Positions 47,036-57,149 of a stretch of DNA of 64,000 bases are shown one piece after another. The notes beneath the pieces are model-generated. The model did not search any database. It was not told the origin of the DNA and saw only the letters and a list, made by a program, of their open reading frames with translations. Every line of letters begins with the position of its first letter. Position 1 is the stretch's first letter. Position numbers and translations under genes: made by a program. Source of the DNA: Saprospirales bacterium (GTDB taxonomy: Bacteria > Bacteroidota > Bacteroidia > Chitinophagales > Saprospiraceae); assembly GCA_007695145.1 (NCBI GenBank), contig REEI01000081.1:117563-181562 (forward strand). Direction: 5' to 3'.

Positions 47036-48247
47036 TTAATCAATATTAGTATTTACTTCAGATAAACTCCCGCTTCCTTCGGCTTCAGCTTCTAACTCAT
47101 CATAATCAGATAAATCAGTTTCTTCTTCCTCATCACCACCTTCGGATGCTTCTGATAACTCATCTATTTCTATCTCCATACCCTTGAACGGATCAAAATC
47201 AGTATTTCGAATGGAAGTCAGGTAGTAAGAAGATTGATTCTCAAGCCATGCCTTGTACTCTGCTTCTTCCACTACACGAACAATCATCCTCATGCTAAAA
47301 TGTCCGGTCCCGCATAGTTCAGCACAGGCAAGTTCATAGTTAAAAGTCTCCCACAGCATTGGGCTTGTCGGATCATTAGGATCCTCTCTCACCTGATATT
47401 CAGCATATTTACTCAACTCTCTGCGATATTCTTCGGTAGTCTTGGTCGGAGTAAAGACAAAAAAAGTGGGAGTGCCGGGTACACAGTCCATCTTTACTCT
47501 AAAGTGGGGCAAAAAGAAACTGTGCAAAACATCGCGGGCAGTCAGGCGAAACTTCACCTGCCGATTGACAGGAAGAACAATCTCGTTGGTATGCATGTCG
47601 TCATGGTTAGCGGGGTCTTCCCATACCTGACCAAGCGGATTTCGCCCGGTGATCTGCTGGTAATCCCTCGCTCCAAAGACTCCATCCGCCCCGGGATAAC
47701 GAGCGATCCAACCAAACTGATAGGCGGTCATTTCAATCTCAATATGGTCTCCGTCTGGGTCAATATCTTGCATGATTTCATTCCACGTATTCAATCCGAA
47801 AACAACTAGAATTGCCATAACTACTGCTGGAATAGCAGTCCAAATTACTTCAAGTTTGTTGTCGTGAGAGATATGCAATGCTCTTTGTCCCTTGACACCT
47901 CTATATTTATAGGCAAACCAAAAAAGGATGATTTGGGTAATGATAAATACAATTCCGGTAAAGAACAATGTCATGTTGAAGAGTTGATCCATGGCCAAAC
48001 CATGGATAGAGGCAGCCTCATGGGGACCGTACCCAAGCATGTAGTTTTTGTAATAAATTGCGGAACCTACAGAAGCGAGTAGAAACAACACCATAAAAAC
48101 CAGTCCAAGCCTGGAATTCCAATAGTTGCTATCTCTCTCGATATCTTCCTCACCCCTGATCATTCCGGCTACTTCACTGATCCGGCCAATTTGAATAACC
48201 ACAATGACCAGTAAAATAAGGCAGAGTAAAACAAGTAATGCGATCAT
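47036..48247 (-). CDS. Cytochrome c oxidase subunit II with acidic tail
   Basis: A 403-residue subunit with an N-terminal TM region and a periplasmic cupredoxin domain containing the CuA site: H in DVLHSFFLPHFRVKMD and CAELCGTGHFSM (Cys-X3-Cys-X3-His-X2-Met). CuA receives electrons from cytochrome c. The first ~130 residues contain three membrane segments, one more than usual. The last ~35 residues are strongly acidic (SEASEGGDEEEETDLSDYDE), a possible docking surface for basic cytochrome c (inference). Located between actF and coxI. Confidence 0.95.
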   Translation of the reverse strand: MIALLVLLCLILLVIVVIQIGRISEVAGMIRGEEDIERDSNYWNSRLGLVFMVLFLLASVGSAIYYKNYMLGYGPHEAASIHGLAMDQLFNMTLFFTGIVFIITQIILFWFAYKYRGVKGQRALHISHDNKLEVIWTAIPAVVMAILVVFGLNTWNEIMQDIDPDGDHIEIEMTAYQFGWIARYPGADGVFGARDYQQITGRNPLGQVWEDPANHDDMHTNEIVLPVNRQVKFRLTARDVLHSFFLPHFRVKMDCVPGTPTFFVFTPTKTTEEYRRELSKYAEYQVREDPNDPTSPMLWETFNYELACAELCGTGHFSMRMIVRVVEEAEYKAWLENQSSYYLTSIRNTDFDPFKGMEIEIDELSEASEGGDEEEETDLSDYDELEAEAEGSGSLSEVNTNID

Positions 48248-48275
48248 TATTTAATTTTTTTACTGTTATAATTTA

Positions 48276-49520
48276 TTAAACTACATGGTGATGAAGGCTT
48301 TCTTCAAGATAAGGATCCTTTGCCGGAACCAATGGGGCCTTAGCCAAAGAGGTAAATACAAAGTATCCAAACAATCCAATAAAACCGATGAAAACACCAA
48401 AATCTAAAATACCGGGAATAGTATATCTGGTGAGTTCAGCAGCGGCGGATTCAGCACCTGTAGTCATTAGTATTTTGTTTGTTGTGTAATGCACACCAGG
48501 CTTGACCATCAGGAAAAAGTCGATCCAGTGTCCTATAATAACTGCTATACTAACAAAAATAAGGGTTCCATTCTTGCGTTTCGTGTCATTTCTCAGTAAA
48601 ACAAAGAAGGGAATGAGGAAATTGATTGCGACATTGGCATAGAACAAAAATGGATAGTGTTCGTGACGATGGTGAAAGTAAATGGTTGCTTCCCCAATGT
48701 TGGCATACCAAATAAGCATGTACTGTGAGAACCAAAGATAAGTCCAGAAAACACTAAAAGCAAAGAGGTACTTCCCCAGATCATGCATGTGGTCAGAAGT
48801 AACTTTGGGATAATAGCCTCTTGATTTCAAATAAATTATGGTTAAGATCATAAAGGCAACAGCAATAACCAACCAACTAGCTGCTGTATACCAGCCATAC
48901 AATGTACTGTACCAGTGAGCATCGAGCGACATCGTCCAAAGCCAAATAGCAGCAGCACTGGTAAACCCACCTAGCGGTAGCATGATAGCTGCCCAAATCT
49001 TCATTTTCTTATGGATGGTGAAGCTCATATCTCCCTCCTGATCTTCCTTAAGGCTGAGGGCTCGCAATTGTCGCGATACAAAATACCATGACCCTCCGAA
49101 GACTATAGTGGCAAACATGTACCACTGCCAGTTTAGGAATGGACTCTTACCCTGAATGATTACATCTTTCTCAACCAGATGTGGCTGATTCCATTCGTAA
49201 AGACTGTGGAAACCGAATACAGTACCAAGTCCCAGAATTGCCATAATAATAACTCCAATACCCAGAAAAAGGGAGTAGGACTCCAAAAGTCTCTTAAACT
49301 GAACGTGCCAACCAGAATAGGCGATAATTTTAGCAGAATAGAGAAAAAGACTAATAAAAGCAACCCCGATAAACAAGGTTCCATTTTGCAAAATGTTACT
49401 CCAAAATCTGCTGTGAAGCGGATCATCTGTGAGATAGATCGCCAAAAGACTTACGACTCCAATTACCATGCATATTCCGAAGAATTTCCGTTCGTTCGCG
49501 GCAAATGAAAAGGTTTGCAT
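48276..49520 (-). CDS. actF: Alternative complex III subunit ActF
   Basis: A 414-residue NrfD-like integral membrane protein with about ten helices (IVGVVSLLAIYL-type and LFAFSVFWTYLWFSQYMLIWYANIGEATIYF). ActF is one of the two large quinol-oxidising membrane subunits of the cytochrome c-type alternative complex III. It is the last act gene, 29 bp before subunit II of the oxidase, so the two complexes are encoded as a unit. Confidence 0.92.
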   Translation of the reverse strand: MQTFSFAANERKFFGICMVIGVVSLLAIYLTDDPLHSRFWSNILQNGTLFIGVAFISLFLYSAKIIAYSGWHVQFKRLLESYSLFLGIGVIIMAILGLGTVFGFHSLYEWNQPHLVEKDVIIQGKSPFLNWQWYMFATIVFGGSWYFVSRQLRALSLKEDQEGDMSFTIHKKMKIWAAIMLPLGGFTSAAAIWLWTMSLDAHWYSTLYGWYTAASWLVIAVAFMILTIIYLKSRGYYPKVTSDHMHDLGKYLFAFSVFWTYLWFSQYMLIWYANIGEATIYFHHRHEHYPFLFYANVAINFLIPFFVLLRNDTKRKNGTLIFVSIAVIIGHWIDFFLMVKPGVHYTTNKILMTTGAESAAAELTRYTIPGILDFGVFIGFIGLFGYFVFTSLAKAPLVPAKDPYLEESLHHHVV

Positions 49521-49577
49521 CTATTTAATTTTAAATCTTTATCAATTATTTTGACCAATTCGTTAGACGAATCACCT

Positions 49578-50330
49578 CTATTGAATCAATCCAGACGGCC
49601 TGTCAATATCGTTTAGAGTATTTTCATTCTCGTTGTAAACCAACTCCAACTCCTTTGCCTGCAGAGACCTGATATAGTGAATGACTTGCCACCTCTCCTC
49701 AAAGGACAACTTATCATTGTAGGCACCCATTACATTCCTACCGTGCATAATTGAGTGGTAGTAACGACCATTACTGGCAGAAATAAACTCTTCAGTTAAA
49801 AAGCTAGTAGGCATAGCCGGATAAACTCCACCGTCATCCCTAACAAGATATCCGTTTCCATCTCCCTGATTTCCATGACAGATGCCACAAAATATTTCAT
49901 AAAGCTCTTTTCCCCTGGCAAGACCAGCGTCGGTTATTGGAAAAGGGTTATCAATAATTTCTTCCATTGCCCTTTGTCTTCCTTCCTCAGAATCTTCGTA
50001 GCGATATGGAACTGACCCACTGAGACTAAATCCCTGAAGTGAACTCTTAATCTGTTGGGCTTCTGTTTCATCAAGGGCAGTATAAAGTCCAACCGCACCA
50101 ACTGGAACAGTACCTTCTACAGGAGTGCGAGGAAGTGCAAATTGATAGTACTCAGCAGTCCCCCCCCAGGTATTCAATCCATAATAGTTATAGTAATTAG
50201 CCTGGTAAGAAACACTGTGCGCCATATCTGGCACATACTCCCAACCAGGAAAATCTCCACCGGCTTGTTTACAGGAGCTTATCGCAAAAAAGCCCGCAAA
50301 AAGACTGAAATAAAAAAGTCTATATCTCAT
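49578..50330 (-). CDS. actE: Alternative complex III subunit ActE (monoheme cytochrome c lipoprotein)
   Basis: About 250 residues from the ATG at 50330, with the lipobox FFAISSC at residue ~20. One heme-binding motif, CGICH (in EIFCGICHGNQGDGNGYL), is present and a downstream Met (MHGRNVMGAYNDKL) may be the sixth ligand. It passes electrons out of complex III to the oxidase. The upstream gene actD ends 12 nt earlier; an in-frame TTG at 50345 would overlap it by 4 nt. Confidence 0.92.
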   Translation of the reverse strand: MRYRLFYFSLFAGFFAISSCKQAGGDFPGWEYVPDMAHSVSYQANYYNYYGLNTWGGTAEYYQFALPRTPVEGTVPVGAVGLYTALDETEAQQIKSSLQGFSLSGSVPYRYEDSEEGRQRAMEEIIDNPFPITDAGLARGKELYEIFCGICHGNQGDGNGYLVRDDGGVYPAMPTSFLTEEFISASNGRYYHSIMHGRNVMGAYNDKLSFEERWQVIHYIRSLQAKELELVYNENENTLNDIDRPSGLIQ

Positions 50331-50341
50331 CTCTATGTTTT

Positions 50342-50869
50342 TCAAATAGTTTTATTGTTGATCTCGGATGCTCCACTCTGCTCAAAAAACTTCTTGAGTT
50401 CACTTTGCTCACTCTCATCTACATTGGTTACATCGAATGCAATACAGAATTTGTCATCTGTTATCCTCGGGTCTAAAATCACAGAATTAACTCCTGGTCC
50501 CAGTCCACAAATAGTATAGAAGACAATTACCATCCCAACAGCGGAAAACAGTACGGTCAACTCAAAGGTAATGGGAATGAAGGATGGGACAGCCCAGTAA
50601 GGCTTTCCACCATAAATGATCGGCCAGTCAACCACCATAATCCAGGTCATAAATCCAAAAGCTGTCAATGCACCCAGAAGACCAAAAACAAATCCCGATA
50701 TGTGCAGCCTGGATTCCGACAAGCCCAAAGCAGGATCAAGTCCATGAACTGGAAATGGAGTGAAAACATCCATTATGTCCAGTTTCTGATTCCTGGCCTC
50801 TTTGACTGCATCCAACAATATTTCATCGTCGTCGTACAGTCCAAATAATACATGCTTGTTTTTACTCAT
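50342..50869 (-). CDS. actD: Alternative complex III subunit ActD (DUF3341)
   Basis: A 175-residue DUF3341 protein with an N-terminal cytosolic ACT-like part (HVLFGLYDDDEILLDAVKEARNQKL) and two membrane segments (LGALTAFGFMTWIMVVDWPI; FELTVLFSAVGMVIVFYTICGL). It is a structural subunit of alternative complex III; order ActC-ActD-ActE is conserved. Confidence 0.92.
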   Translation of the reverse strand: MSKNKHVLFGLYDDDEILLDAVKEARNQKLDIMDVFTPFPVHGLDPALGLSESRLHISGFVFGLLGALTAFGFMTWIMVVDWPIIYGGKPYWAVPSFIPITFELTVLFSAVGMVIVFYTICGLGPGVNSVILDPRITDDKFCIAFDVTNVDESEQSELKKFFEQSGASEINNKTI

Positions 50870-50890
50870 GATCTTTAAAATTACTTATGA

Positions 50891-52300
50891 TCAATTATTT
50901 TCTGTAAACTGATGTTTCTTAATGTGTTCCTTCTGCTTCTCAACATACTGATCTCCACTTGACTTCAAAATGTGTTTGATCTCAGCTATGGCTACCACCG
51001 GAGCCACCCTAACAAACACGAGGAAAAGAGTAAAGAAAAGACCGAGAGAGCCGATAAAAATACCTATTTCAACCCAGGTTGGAGAATACAAACTCCAGGA
51101 AGATGGGAGAAAATCTCTTGCGAGTGTGGTAGCTATAATCACAAATCGCTCATACCACATACCAATGTTTACAAATATTGACATGATAAAGGTGACGTAA
51201 ATATTTCTTCTCATCTTCTTAAACCAGAAAATTTGAGGCGTCACAAGATTGCAGGTCATCATAATCCAATAGGCTGCCCAGTAAGGACCGGTAGCTCTAT
51301 TGAAAAATGCAAACTGCTCGTATATATAACCGCTATACCATGCAACAAAAAGCTCTGTAAGATAGGCTATACCTACCATGGTTCCAGTAAGCAGAATAAC
51401 CTTGTTCATCGATTCAATATGCCCAATGGTGATATAATCCTCCAGCTTTAGAACATATCGCGTGATGATCATTAGCGTTTGAACCATTGCAAAACCTGAG
51501 AAAATAGCTCCCGCAACGAAATAAGGCGGAAAGATGGTGGTATGCCAACCAGGAATAACGGAGGTGGCAAAGTCAAAGCTTACAATGGTGTGTACAGAAA
51601 GTACGAGAGGAGTTGCAAGACCGGCTAAAACCAACGAGAGGGACTCCCATCGCTGCCAGTGTTTTGCAGAGCCTGTCCACCCAAAGGAAACAAAGCCATA
51701 TATCTTTTTTCTCAATCCCCTGGAACGATCCCGAATGGTCGCAAAATCAGGTACCAGTCCGGTGTACCAAAATAGTATTGACACAATAGCATAGGTACTG
51801 ATCGCAAATACATCCCATAGAAGTGGAGAATTAAAATTCACCCATAAAGGGCCTCTAGTGTTGGGATATGGAAAGATAAAAAAGGCAAACCAGGCTCTTC
51901 CCATGTGGATCAAAGGAAACTGACCAGCGCAGGCAACGGCAAAAATAGTCATCGCCTCAGCAGCCCTATTTACACCCGTTCTCCATTTCTGTCTGAAGAG
52001 AAGCAAAATTGCAGAGATTAGGGTACCGGCGTGGCCGATACCAATCCACCAGACAAAGTTAGTGATATCCCAACCCCAACCAACTGTCCGGTTGAGATCC
52101 CAGGTACCAATACCAAAATAAACTGTCCACACACTGGTAAATGCAAATACTCCCAACAATACATTGGCTACTGTAAAAGCAAGTACCCAGGACAAACTCG
52201 GTGCCCTCTCCGTAGGAGCACAAATGTCTTCGGTAATCTGACTGTAAGTCTTATTACCGGTAACTAATGGCTCCCGAATCGGTGACGTAATTGAACCCAT
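50891..52300 (-). CDS. actC: Alternative complex III subunit ActC (NrfD-like)
   Basis: A 469-residue NrfD/PsrC-type membrane protein with about ten helices (WVLAFTVANVLLGVFAFTSVW; GWGWDITNFVWWIGIGHAGTLISAILLLFR). It holds a quinol-binding site of the complex, paired with the Fe-S subunit ActB encoded just upstream. The conserved HAGTLISA segment and QFPLIHMGRAWFAFFIFPYP fit family members. Confidence 0.95.
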   Translation of the reverse strand: MGSITSPIREPLVTGNKTYSQITEDICAPTERAPSLSWVLAFTVANVLLGVFAFTSVWTVYFGIGTWDLNRTVGWGWDITNFVWWIGIGHAGTLISAILLLFRQKWRTGVNRAAEAMTIFAVACAGQFPLIHMGRAWFAFFIFPYPNTRGPLWVNFNSPLLWDVFAISTYAIVSILFWYTGLVPDFATIRDRSRGLRKKIYGFVSFGWTGSAKHWQRWESLSLVLAGLATPLVLSVHTIVSFDFATSVIPGWHTTIFPPYFVAGAIFSGFAMVQTLMIITRYVLKLEDYITIGHIESMNKVILLTGTMVGIAYLTELFVAWYSGYIYEQFAFFNRATGPYWAAYWIMMTCNLVTPQIFWFKKMRRNIYVTFIMSIFVNIGMWYERFVIIATTLARDFLPSSWSLYSPTWVEIGIFIGSLGLFFTLFLVFVRVAPVVAIAEIKHILKSSGDQYVEKQKEHIKKHQFTENN

Positions 52301-52321
52301 AAATCAAGTATATTTTAAATA

Positions 52322-55300
52322 TTAGGCTTCCTTGTTAATATTCTCGTCTTTATTGATGACCTTCATCAAGTATCCCACTGATGACTGGACGTTTACCTCT
52401 TCCAATACATAGAAATTCAAGGGGCTTTCCTTATCTTTCGATACTTTGCTTTCCTTGTCATTCATATCGCCAAACTGAATTGCTCCAGTGGGGCATGCAC
52501 TCACACAGGCGGTTTTAATGTCTCCGTCTCTAAGTGCTCTGCGCTCATTTTTTGCCTTCAGCTTACCTTCCTGAATTCGCTGTACGCAGAAACTGCACTT
52601 TTCAATGACACCTCTGGTCCTAACAGTCACATCTGGATTGAGAACCATACGGGTCAGATTGTCTCCATAAAACGGTACTTCAGTGCCAAATGGATTGTTC
52701 TCGTTTACGGGAAACATATCTGCTGCTGTGTAGTCAAACCAGTTAAACCTCCTTACTTTGTAAGGACAGTTGTTGGCACAATAACGGGTACCGATGCATC
52801 GATTATAAGTCATTTGGTTAAGGCCCTCTGAGGAGTGATTGGTTGCACCTACCGGGCAGACATTTTCACAAGGAGCATTGTCGCAATGCTGACACATCAT
52901 TGGCTGATACACCACATTTGGGTTGTCAAAATCGCCGTAGTAATAGCGATCAATCCGCAACCACGTCATTTCATGATGTCTTCGAACCTCATTTTTTCCA
53001 ACAATCGGAACATTATTTTCAGCCATGCAGGCCACCTGACAAGCACCACAACCTATACAGGACGACATATCTACTGTCATACCCCAGTGGTGCCCATTTT
53101 TATACAAGTCATCAAAACCGGGATATAAGCCGGCTGCGTTTAAGTACTGATGATGCTTTCTCTCTTCTTGCAAATCCTCAACAGCCTCTTTGAGGTTGGG
53201 AAGATTTGCCCTGCGAATAATCGTCCGTCTTGTAAGCGCTCCCTGAAAACCAGCTCCAAGATTTACTATAGACTGCTCATCAACATTGATCTCTTCTCCA
53301 CTTCGAGGATCAGTATCTGATACTCCAAATGTGTGGTGATACTGAACAGAGGCAAAAGTTCTATCTTCACCCTTTGGATTGCTTAAGTCCACTTGAGAAG
53401 CATAATATTGAATATTGCCATTGTTATCACGCCAGAGGGTAGGGAATATATTCGTTCCAACACCTGTTCCGGCAGGCCCTGATACAGTCCTTCCGTATCC
53501 GACTGGAAATGCAAGTTGACCGTCCATCAGACCAAATTGAGTAACTACAGGCAGTTCAAAAGTTTGACCACCTATCGTCAAATCAGCTTTCTGGCCATCT
53601 GTAAATCCCCTAAAACCTTTTATGGTGTTTCTACCATCCCATTCCACTCCAATGGACAGGCAGCTATCCCAAACCGTGCGCAACAATGGATCAGGCATTT
53701 CCTGAAGCCAGGGATTATTGGCATATTGCCCCGATCCAACATGAACAGCTTCATAGAAACTCAATTCCAGGTCTGAGGAGGATGGAGAGGTAATCTCCCT
53801 GCCCGACCCGCTCACATCAATTAGCCCACCGTCATTATTGTTGGGGGTATCAACCGCGTCTAACTCTAACTGCGCGAAACCATTGTGTAAGCAATGATCC
53901 CAAAAACGATCAAATCCAGCAAATCGGCTTTGTTTCGGAAATACTTCATCCTCCCAATGCTTGCGAATATAATGGTAAAATGCTCGCCCCGGACCAACCA
54001 TCTCAGGCATGGAATCACTCCAGCGAAGGAGGCTTTCCTCAGATTCCCTTGTGTCGAAAAGAGGGTGAATCGTGGGTTGTACGATACCGAAGTAACCATG
54101 CATTGGATTTACATCCCCCCAGGATTCAAGTAAATGATTTGATGGGCAGGAGTATTTTGATGCAGCAACGGTTTCATTTGGAAGCGTACTGGTTGATAAA
54201 GTCAAATCAACTCCCCTCATAGCATTTTTAAACCTATCTCCCTCAGGAAGATCATAAACCGGATTGGCATCATTGAGTACAAATAATGCGTCCACATTCC
54301 CCGCTTCCATATCCTCCATCAGTTGGACCACATCTCTATCTACGCCCCTCTTCAAGTACATCGGTTGAGCAATGTCCAGGGTTTCGCCATAATTTCCAAG
54401 CATCTGATTCAATCGGATGACCATTAGTTGTTCAGCGAGACTATTTGTACCACAGACTACAAGCGTTTTATTGCCATTTCTGTGGGCATCCACCAAATTC
54501 GCTGCAGCGCGCTTAATTCCATTCTCCGCTTTCGGATTTTTAAAAGCTCCACTCACACTTACAGCCCCACCGGAATTGGTTAGTGCGGCAACTTCATTGT
54601 GCAATTTTGCAGTTGCAAGACCCATTTCCGAAGGTCGAACAAGAACTCTGTTGTCGGCATTTGATCCCGTAAGAGAGAAATGGGGTTCAATTGCAATAAC
54701 CCTATTCATCTCAGCATTCTCTACCCTGCGAATCTTTCGATTGGCCGCCCATTGATTGGCAAATTGAACAGGGGACAACCATGTGCCCAAAAAGTCAGCA
54801 TTAAGGGAGACAACAACTTTTGCCTTTTTGAAATCAAAGGTGGGTATTGCTCTGACCCCAAATGCACTTTCATGTGCCTCAATGAGGGCAGATAAAGAGA
54901 CGGGATCATACTCTATATGAGCAGTATTGGGAAACCTTTCTTTGAAGTCTTCAATGACCTTAAGAGTCGAAGGACTGTGAATAGAATTTGAGAGAATTCG
55001 AACGTTGGAAGATTCATTCAGTTTCCCGACAATCATTTCATCGATTTCCTCCCAGCTCATTTTTTCAACTCCACCCTCCTCCTTAACCTTTCCGGGATAT
55101 CGAAGGCGACTGCTGTCATAAAGTTCAAGAACAGACGCCTGCGCCCTGGCAGAAGTACCACCATTGGCATAGCCGGATAGAGGATTGCCTTCAATTTTGA
55201 TGGGGCGACCTTCTCTTGTTTTTACAATTACCGGGCAAAAGTCTGATCCCTTTACGAAATTACTGCTGTAATAAGTAGCAACTCCGGGAACTATGGCATC

Positions 55301-55561
55301 AGGTTGAACAAGATATGGAAGTGCTCGTCTAACAGGCGCCTCACAACCAGCAGCAATCGTTGCTGCACCAAGTCCAAAACCCAAATATTTTAGAAAATCT
55401 CTACGAGAAGCACCGTTATCTTCACTTTCAACTACTTCTTCTTTAGAGAGGTCGTTTAAAACCGGTGCTTCAAAAAACTCCTCTGAGGAACTTTCTTTGA
55501 GTCTCTGAGGATTGTTGACTTCCTCTGTTCCTACCCACACTTCAGAATTAAATTCCTTCAT
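52322..55561 (-). CDS. actB: Alternative complex III subunit ActB (molybdopterin-like plus Fe-S domain)
   Basis: A 1079-residue exported subunit. The TAT signal ASRRDFLKYLGFG (about residues 51-63) is followed by a lipobox-like AAGC. The first ~750 residues resemble a molybdopterin oxidoreductase but carry no obvious cofactor. The C-terminal ferredoxin-like region (about 830-1040) has four Cys clusters (CIGCGACQVACM; CQHCDNAPCENVCP; CIGTRYCANNCPY; CSFCVQRIQ with ACVSACPTG), typical of 4Fe-4S/3Fe-4S carriers. It is the electron-transfer arm between quinol and the heme subunits. Confidence 0.95.
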   Translation of the reverse strand: MKEFNSEVWVGTEEVNNPQRLKESSSEEFFEAPVLNDLSKEEVVESEDNGASRRDFLKYLGFGLGAATIAAGCEAPVRRALPYLVQPDAIVPGVATYYSSNFVKGSDFCPVIVKTREGRPIKIEGNPLSGYANGGTSARAQASVLELYDSSRLRYPGKVKEEGGVEKMSWEEIDEMIVGKLNESSNVRILSNSIHSPSTLKVIEDFKERFPNTAHIEYDPVSLSALIEAHESAFGVRAIPTFDFKKAKVVVSLNADFLGTWLSPVQFANQWAANRKIRRVENAEMNRVIAIEPHFSLTGSNADNRVLVRPSEMGLATAKLHNEVAALTNSGGAVSVSGAFKNPKAENGIKRAAANLVDAHRNGNKTLVVCGTNSLAEQLMVIRLNQMLGNYGETLDIAQPMYLKRGVDRDVVQLMEDMEAGNVDALFVLNDANPVYDLPEGDRFKNAMRGVDLTLSTSTLPNETVAASKYSCPSNHLLESWGDVNPMHGYFGIVQPTIHPLFDTRESEESLLRWSDSMPEMVGPGRAFYHYIRKHWEDEVFPKQSRFAGFDRFWDHCLHNGFAQLELDAVDTPNNNDGGLIDVSGSGREITSPSSSDLELSFYEAVHVGSGQYANNPWLQEMPDPLLRTVWDSCLSIGVEWDGRNTIKGFRGFTDGQKADLTIGGQTFELPVVTQFGLMDGQLAFPVGYGRTVSGPAGTGVGTNIFPTLWRDNNGNIQYYASQVDLSNPKGEDRTFASVQYHHTFGVSDTDPRSGEEINVDEQSIVNLGAGFQGALTRRTIIRRANLPNLKEAVEDLQEERKHHQYLNAAGLYPGFDDLYKNGHHWGMTVDMSSCIGCGACQVACMAENNVPIVGKNEVRRHHEMTWLRIDRYYYGDFDNPNVVYQPMMCQHCDNAPCENVCPVGATNHSSEGLNQMTYNRCIGTRYCANNCPYKVRRFNWFDYTAADMFPVNENNPFGTEVPFYGDNLTRMVLNPDVTVRTRGVIEKCSFCVQRIQEGKLKAKNERRALRDGDIKTACVSACPTGAIQFGDMNDKESKVSKDKESPLNFYVLEEVNVQSSVGYLMKVINKDENINKEA

Positions 55562-55591
55562 TTTATAATGACTTTAAATGCTATTTATGAA

Positions 55592-57013
55592 TCAATAATG
55601 ACATGCCTGGCACTGAAGACCACCAATATTCTCTACAGTTACTCTCTGCATATCGCCGCCGGAAAGGGCATCGTGATACTTTTTATAGGCCTGTAAATAA
55701 TACTCATTTCCATCTGTAAATCCCTGCACTTCAGTTTGTCTGTGACAGTTGATGCACCAACCCATGGAAAGCGTACTATACTGCGCGAGCACTTCCATTT
55801 CTTCCACTCTACCATGGCAGGTAGCACAATCTACATTCCCGGCAGCAACGTGCTGGGAGTGGTTGAAGTAAACATGGTCAGGCAAATTGTGGACCCTGAC
55901 CCATTCGATGGGACCTGCTACGTGATCTCTGTCTTCATGTGTAAGACTCGCAACAACTTCATCCCATTGGCGCTCCACTTCTTCTCGTCCTGCAGCATCC
56001 ACAAACATTAAATCATTTGCACGCACATACTGACTTTCGATCCACTCTTTGTAGATTGCGGCGATCTGATCCATTGGCATTTTTTCATAATCCTCAATAT
56101 ACTGGTCTGTATTGGGATCAAAACCAATTGAAGCAAATATCTTAACCAATTCCGCTGTCCCGTATTCTGAACCAACTTTAATGGCTGTGTGACAGTTCAT
56201 GCAGGTGGAAGTCGGAGGAATCAGAGCATTCTTACTTCTTCTTGCGGCATCGTGACAATACTGACAGTCTATCTGGTGTAACCCTGAATGAACAGCATGT
56301 GAAAACTTAATGGGCTGCTGAGGAGCATATCCCTGTTGCCTCCCAATATCTATAGCGTTATTGACGGTAGTATAACCACCCATAACAATCGCTGCAAAAA
56401 TTAATATCCCAATGGCTGTTTTACTCGTAAGAATGTCGAGTATTCCCTTGGTCCTGGGAGCCGAACCTGTTTCCTTCGCCTTTTGGATAGAATTCAATAC
56501 ACTCGCAATTCTCGCTAGTATAACAGCTAGCAGTGCAAGAATAAACAAAAGCGATATAAATAATAACGTATTGTCCGCTTCTTCTTCCACAACAACCCTA
56601 TCGGTAACAGCAACAGCAGGAGCTCCATATTCCCCTTTATACACAGCATCAATATATCCCAGTATATTATCTATCTCATCGTCCGTGAGATTTGGGAAAT
56701 TATTCATGATATTGGGTCGCCACTGATCCCATAACTGAACGGCCTTGGGATGCCCCTCTTCAATCATACGTTGAGAAAAGCGGATAAAATACCGCAAATC
56801 CTCAATCGGCCAGTCAGCCCATCGCTCCTGGACTCCACCAAGTGCAGGACCCGTTAGATCATCAACCATATTCCGGTTGTGACAAGATGCACATTGAGTC
56901 CGGAAAATATCTCTCCCTTCATCCAGATTAACTTCCGAATACAACAAATAGGCTGAAAACAAGAAAAAGAAGGAGGAAAGACTCAGAAATTTAAGCCAGT
57001 GTAACTTCATCAT
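55592..57013 (-). CDS. actA: Alternative complex III subunit ActA (multiheme cytochrome c)
   Basis: About 473 residues from ATG 57013, which lies 60 nt after the predicted promoter; the earlier in-frame start at 57064 is too close to it. An N-terminal monoheme c domain (CASCH, about residue 38) is followed by a membrane helix (TLLFISLLFILALLAVILARI) and a five-heme domain: CQYCH, CMNCH, CATCH, CINCH and CQACH. That makes six CXXCH sites, one more than the pentaheme described for this subunit in Rhodothermus. Electrons flow from ActB to ActE and the oxidase. It is the first gene of the operon. Confidence 0.93.
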   Translation of the reverse strand: MMKLHWLKFLSLSSFFFLFSAYLLYSEVNLDEGRDIFRTQCASCHNRNMVDDLTGPALGGVQERWADWPIEDLRYFIRFSQRMIEEGHPKAVQLWDQWRPNIMNNFPNLTDDEIDNILGYIDAVYKGEYGAPAVAVTDRVVVEEEADNTLLFISLLFILALLAVILARIASVLNSIQKAKETGSAPRTKGILDILTSKTAIGILIFAAIVMGGYTTVNNAIDIGRQQGYAPQQPIKFSHAVHSGLHQIDCQYCHDAARRSKNALIPPTSTCMNCHTAIKVGSEYGTAELVKIFASIGFDPNTDQYIEDYEKMPMDQIAAIYKEWIESQYVRANDLMFVDAAGREEVERQWDEVVASLTHEDRDHVAGPIEWVRVHNLPDHVYFNHSQHVAAGNVDCATCHGRVEEMEVLAQYSTLSMGWCINCHRQTEVQGFTDGNEYYLQAYKKYHDALSGGDMQRVTVENIGGLQCQACHY

Positions 57014-57074
57014 GTATATATCTTTATAATAGGTACTACTTTTAACAAAAATGTGACAATGCAAAAATACGAGG

Positions 57075-57105
57075 CAAAATTAATCGAATCCTCTATCATT
57101 AACAA
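57075..57105 (-). promoter_or_regulatory. Predicted promoter of the act-cox operon
   Basis: On the minus strand TTG (57105-57103) and TAATTTTG (57082-57075) are separated by 20 bp, an excellent match to the Bacteroidota TTG-N19-21-TAnnTTTG pattern. It starts a transcript of about 15 kb down to the terminator at 42.2 kb. Confidence 0.65.
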
Positions 57106-57149
57106 CAGCTTGAATGGAAACCGATTTATTTAGACCATTTCTAAATTAG

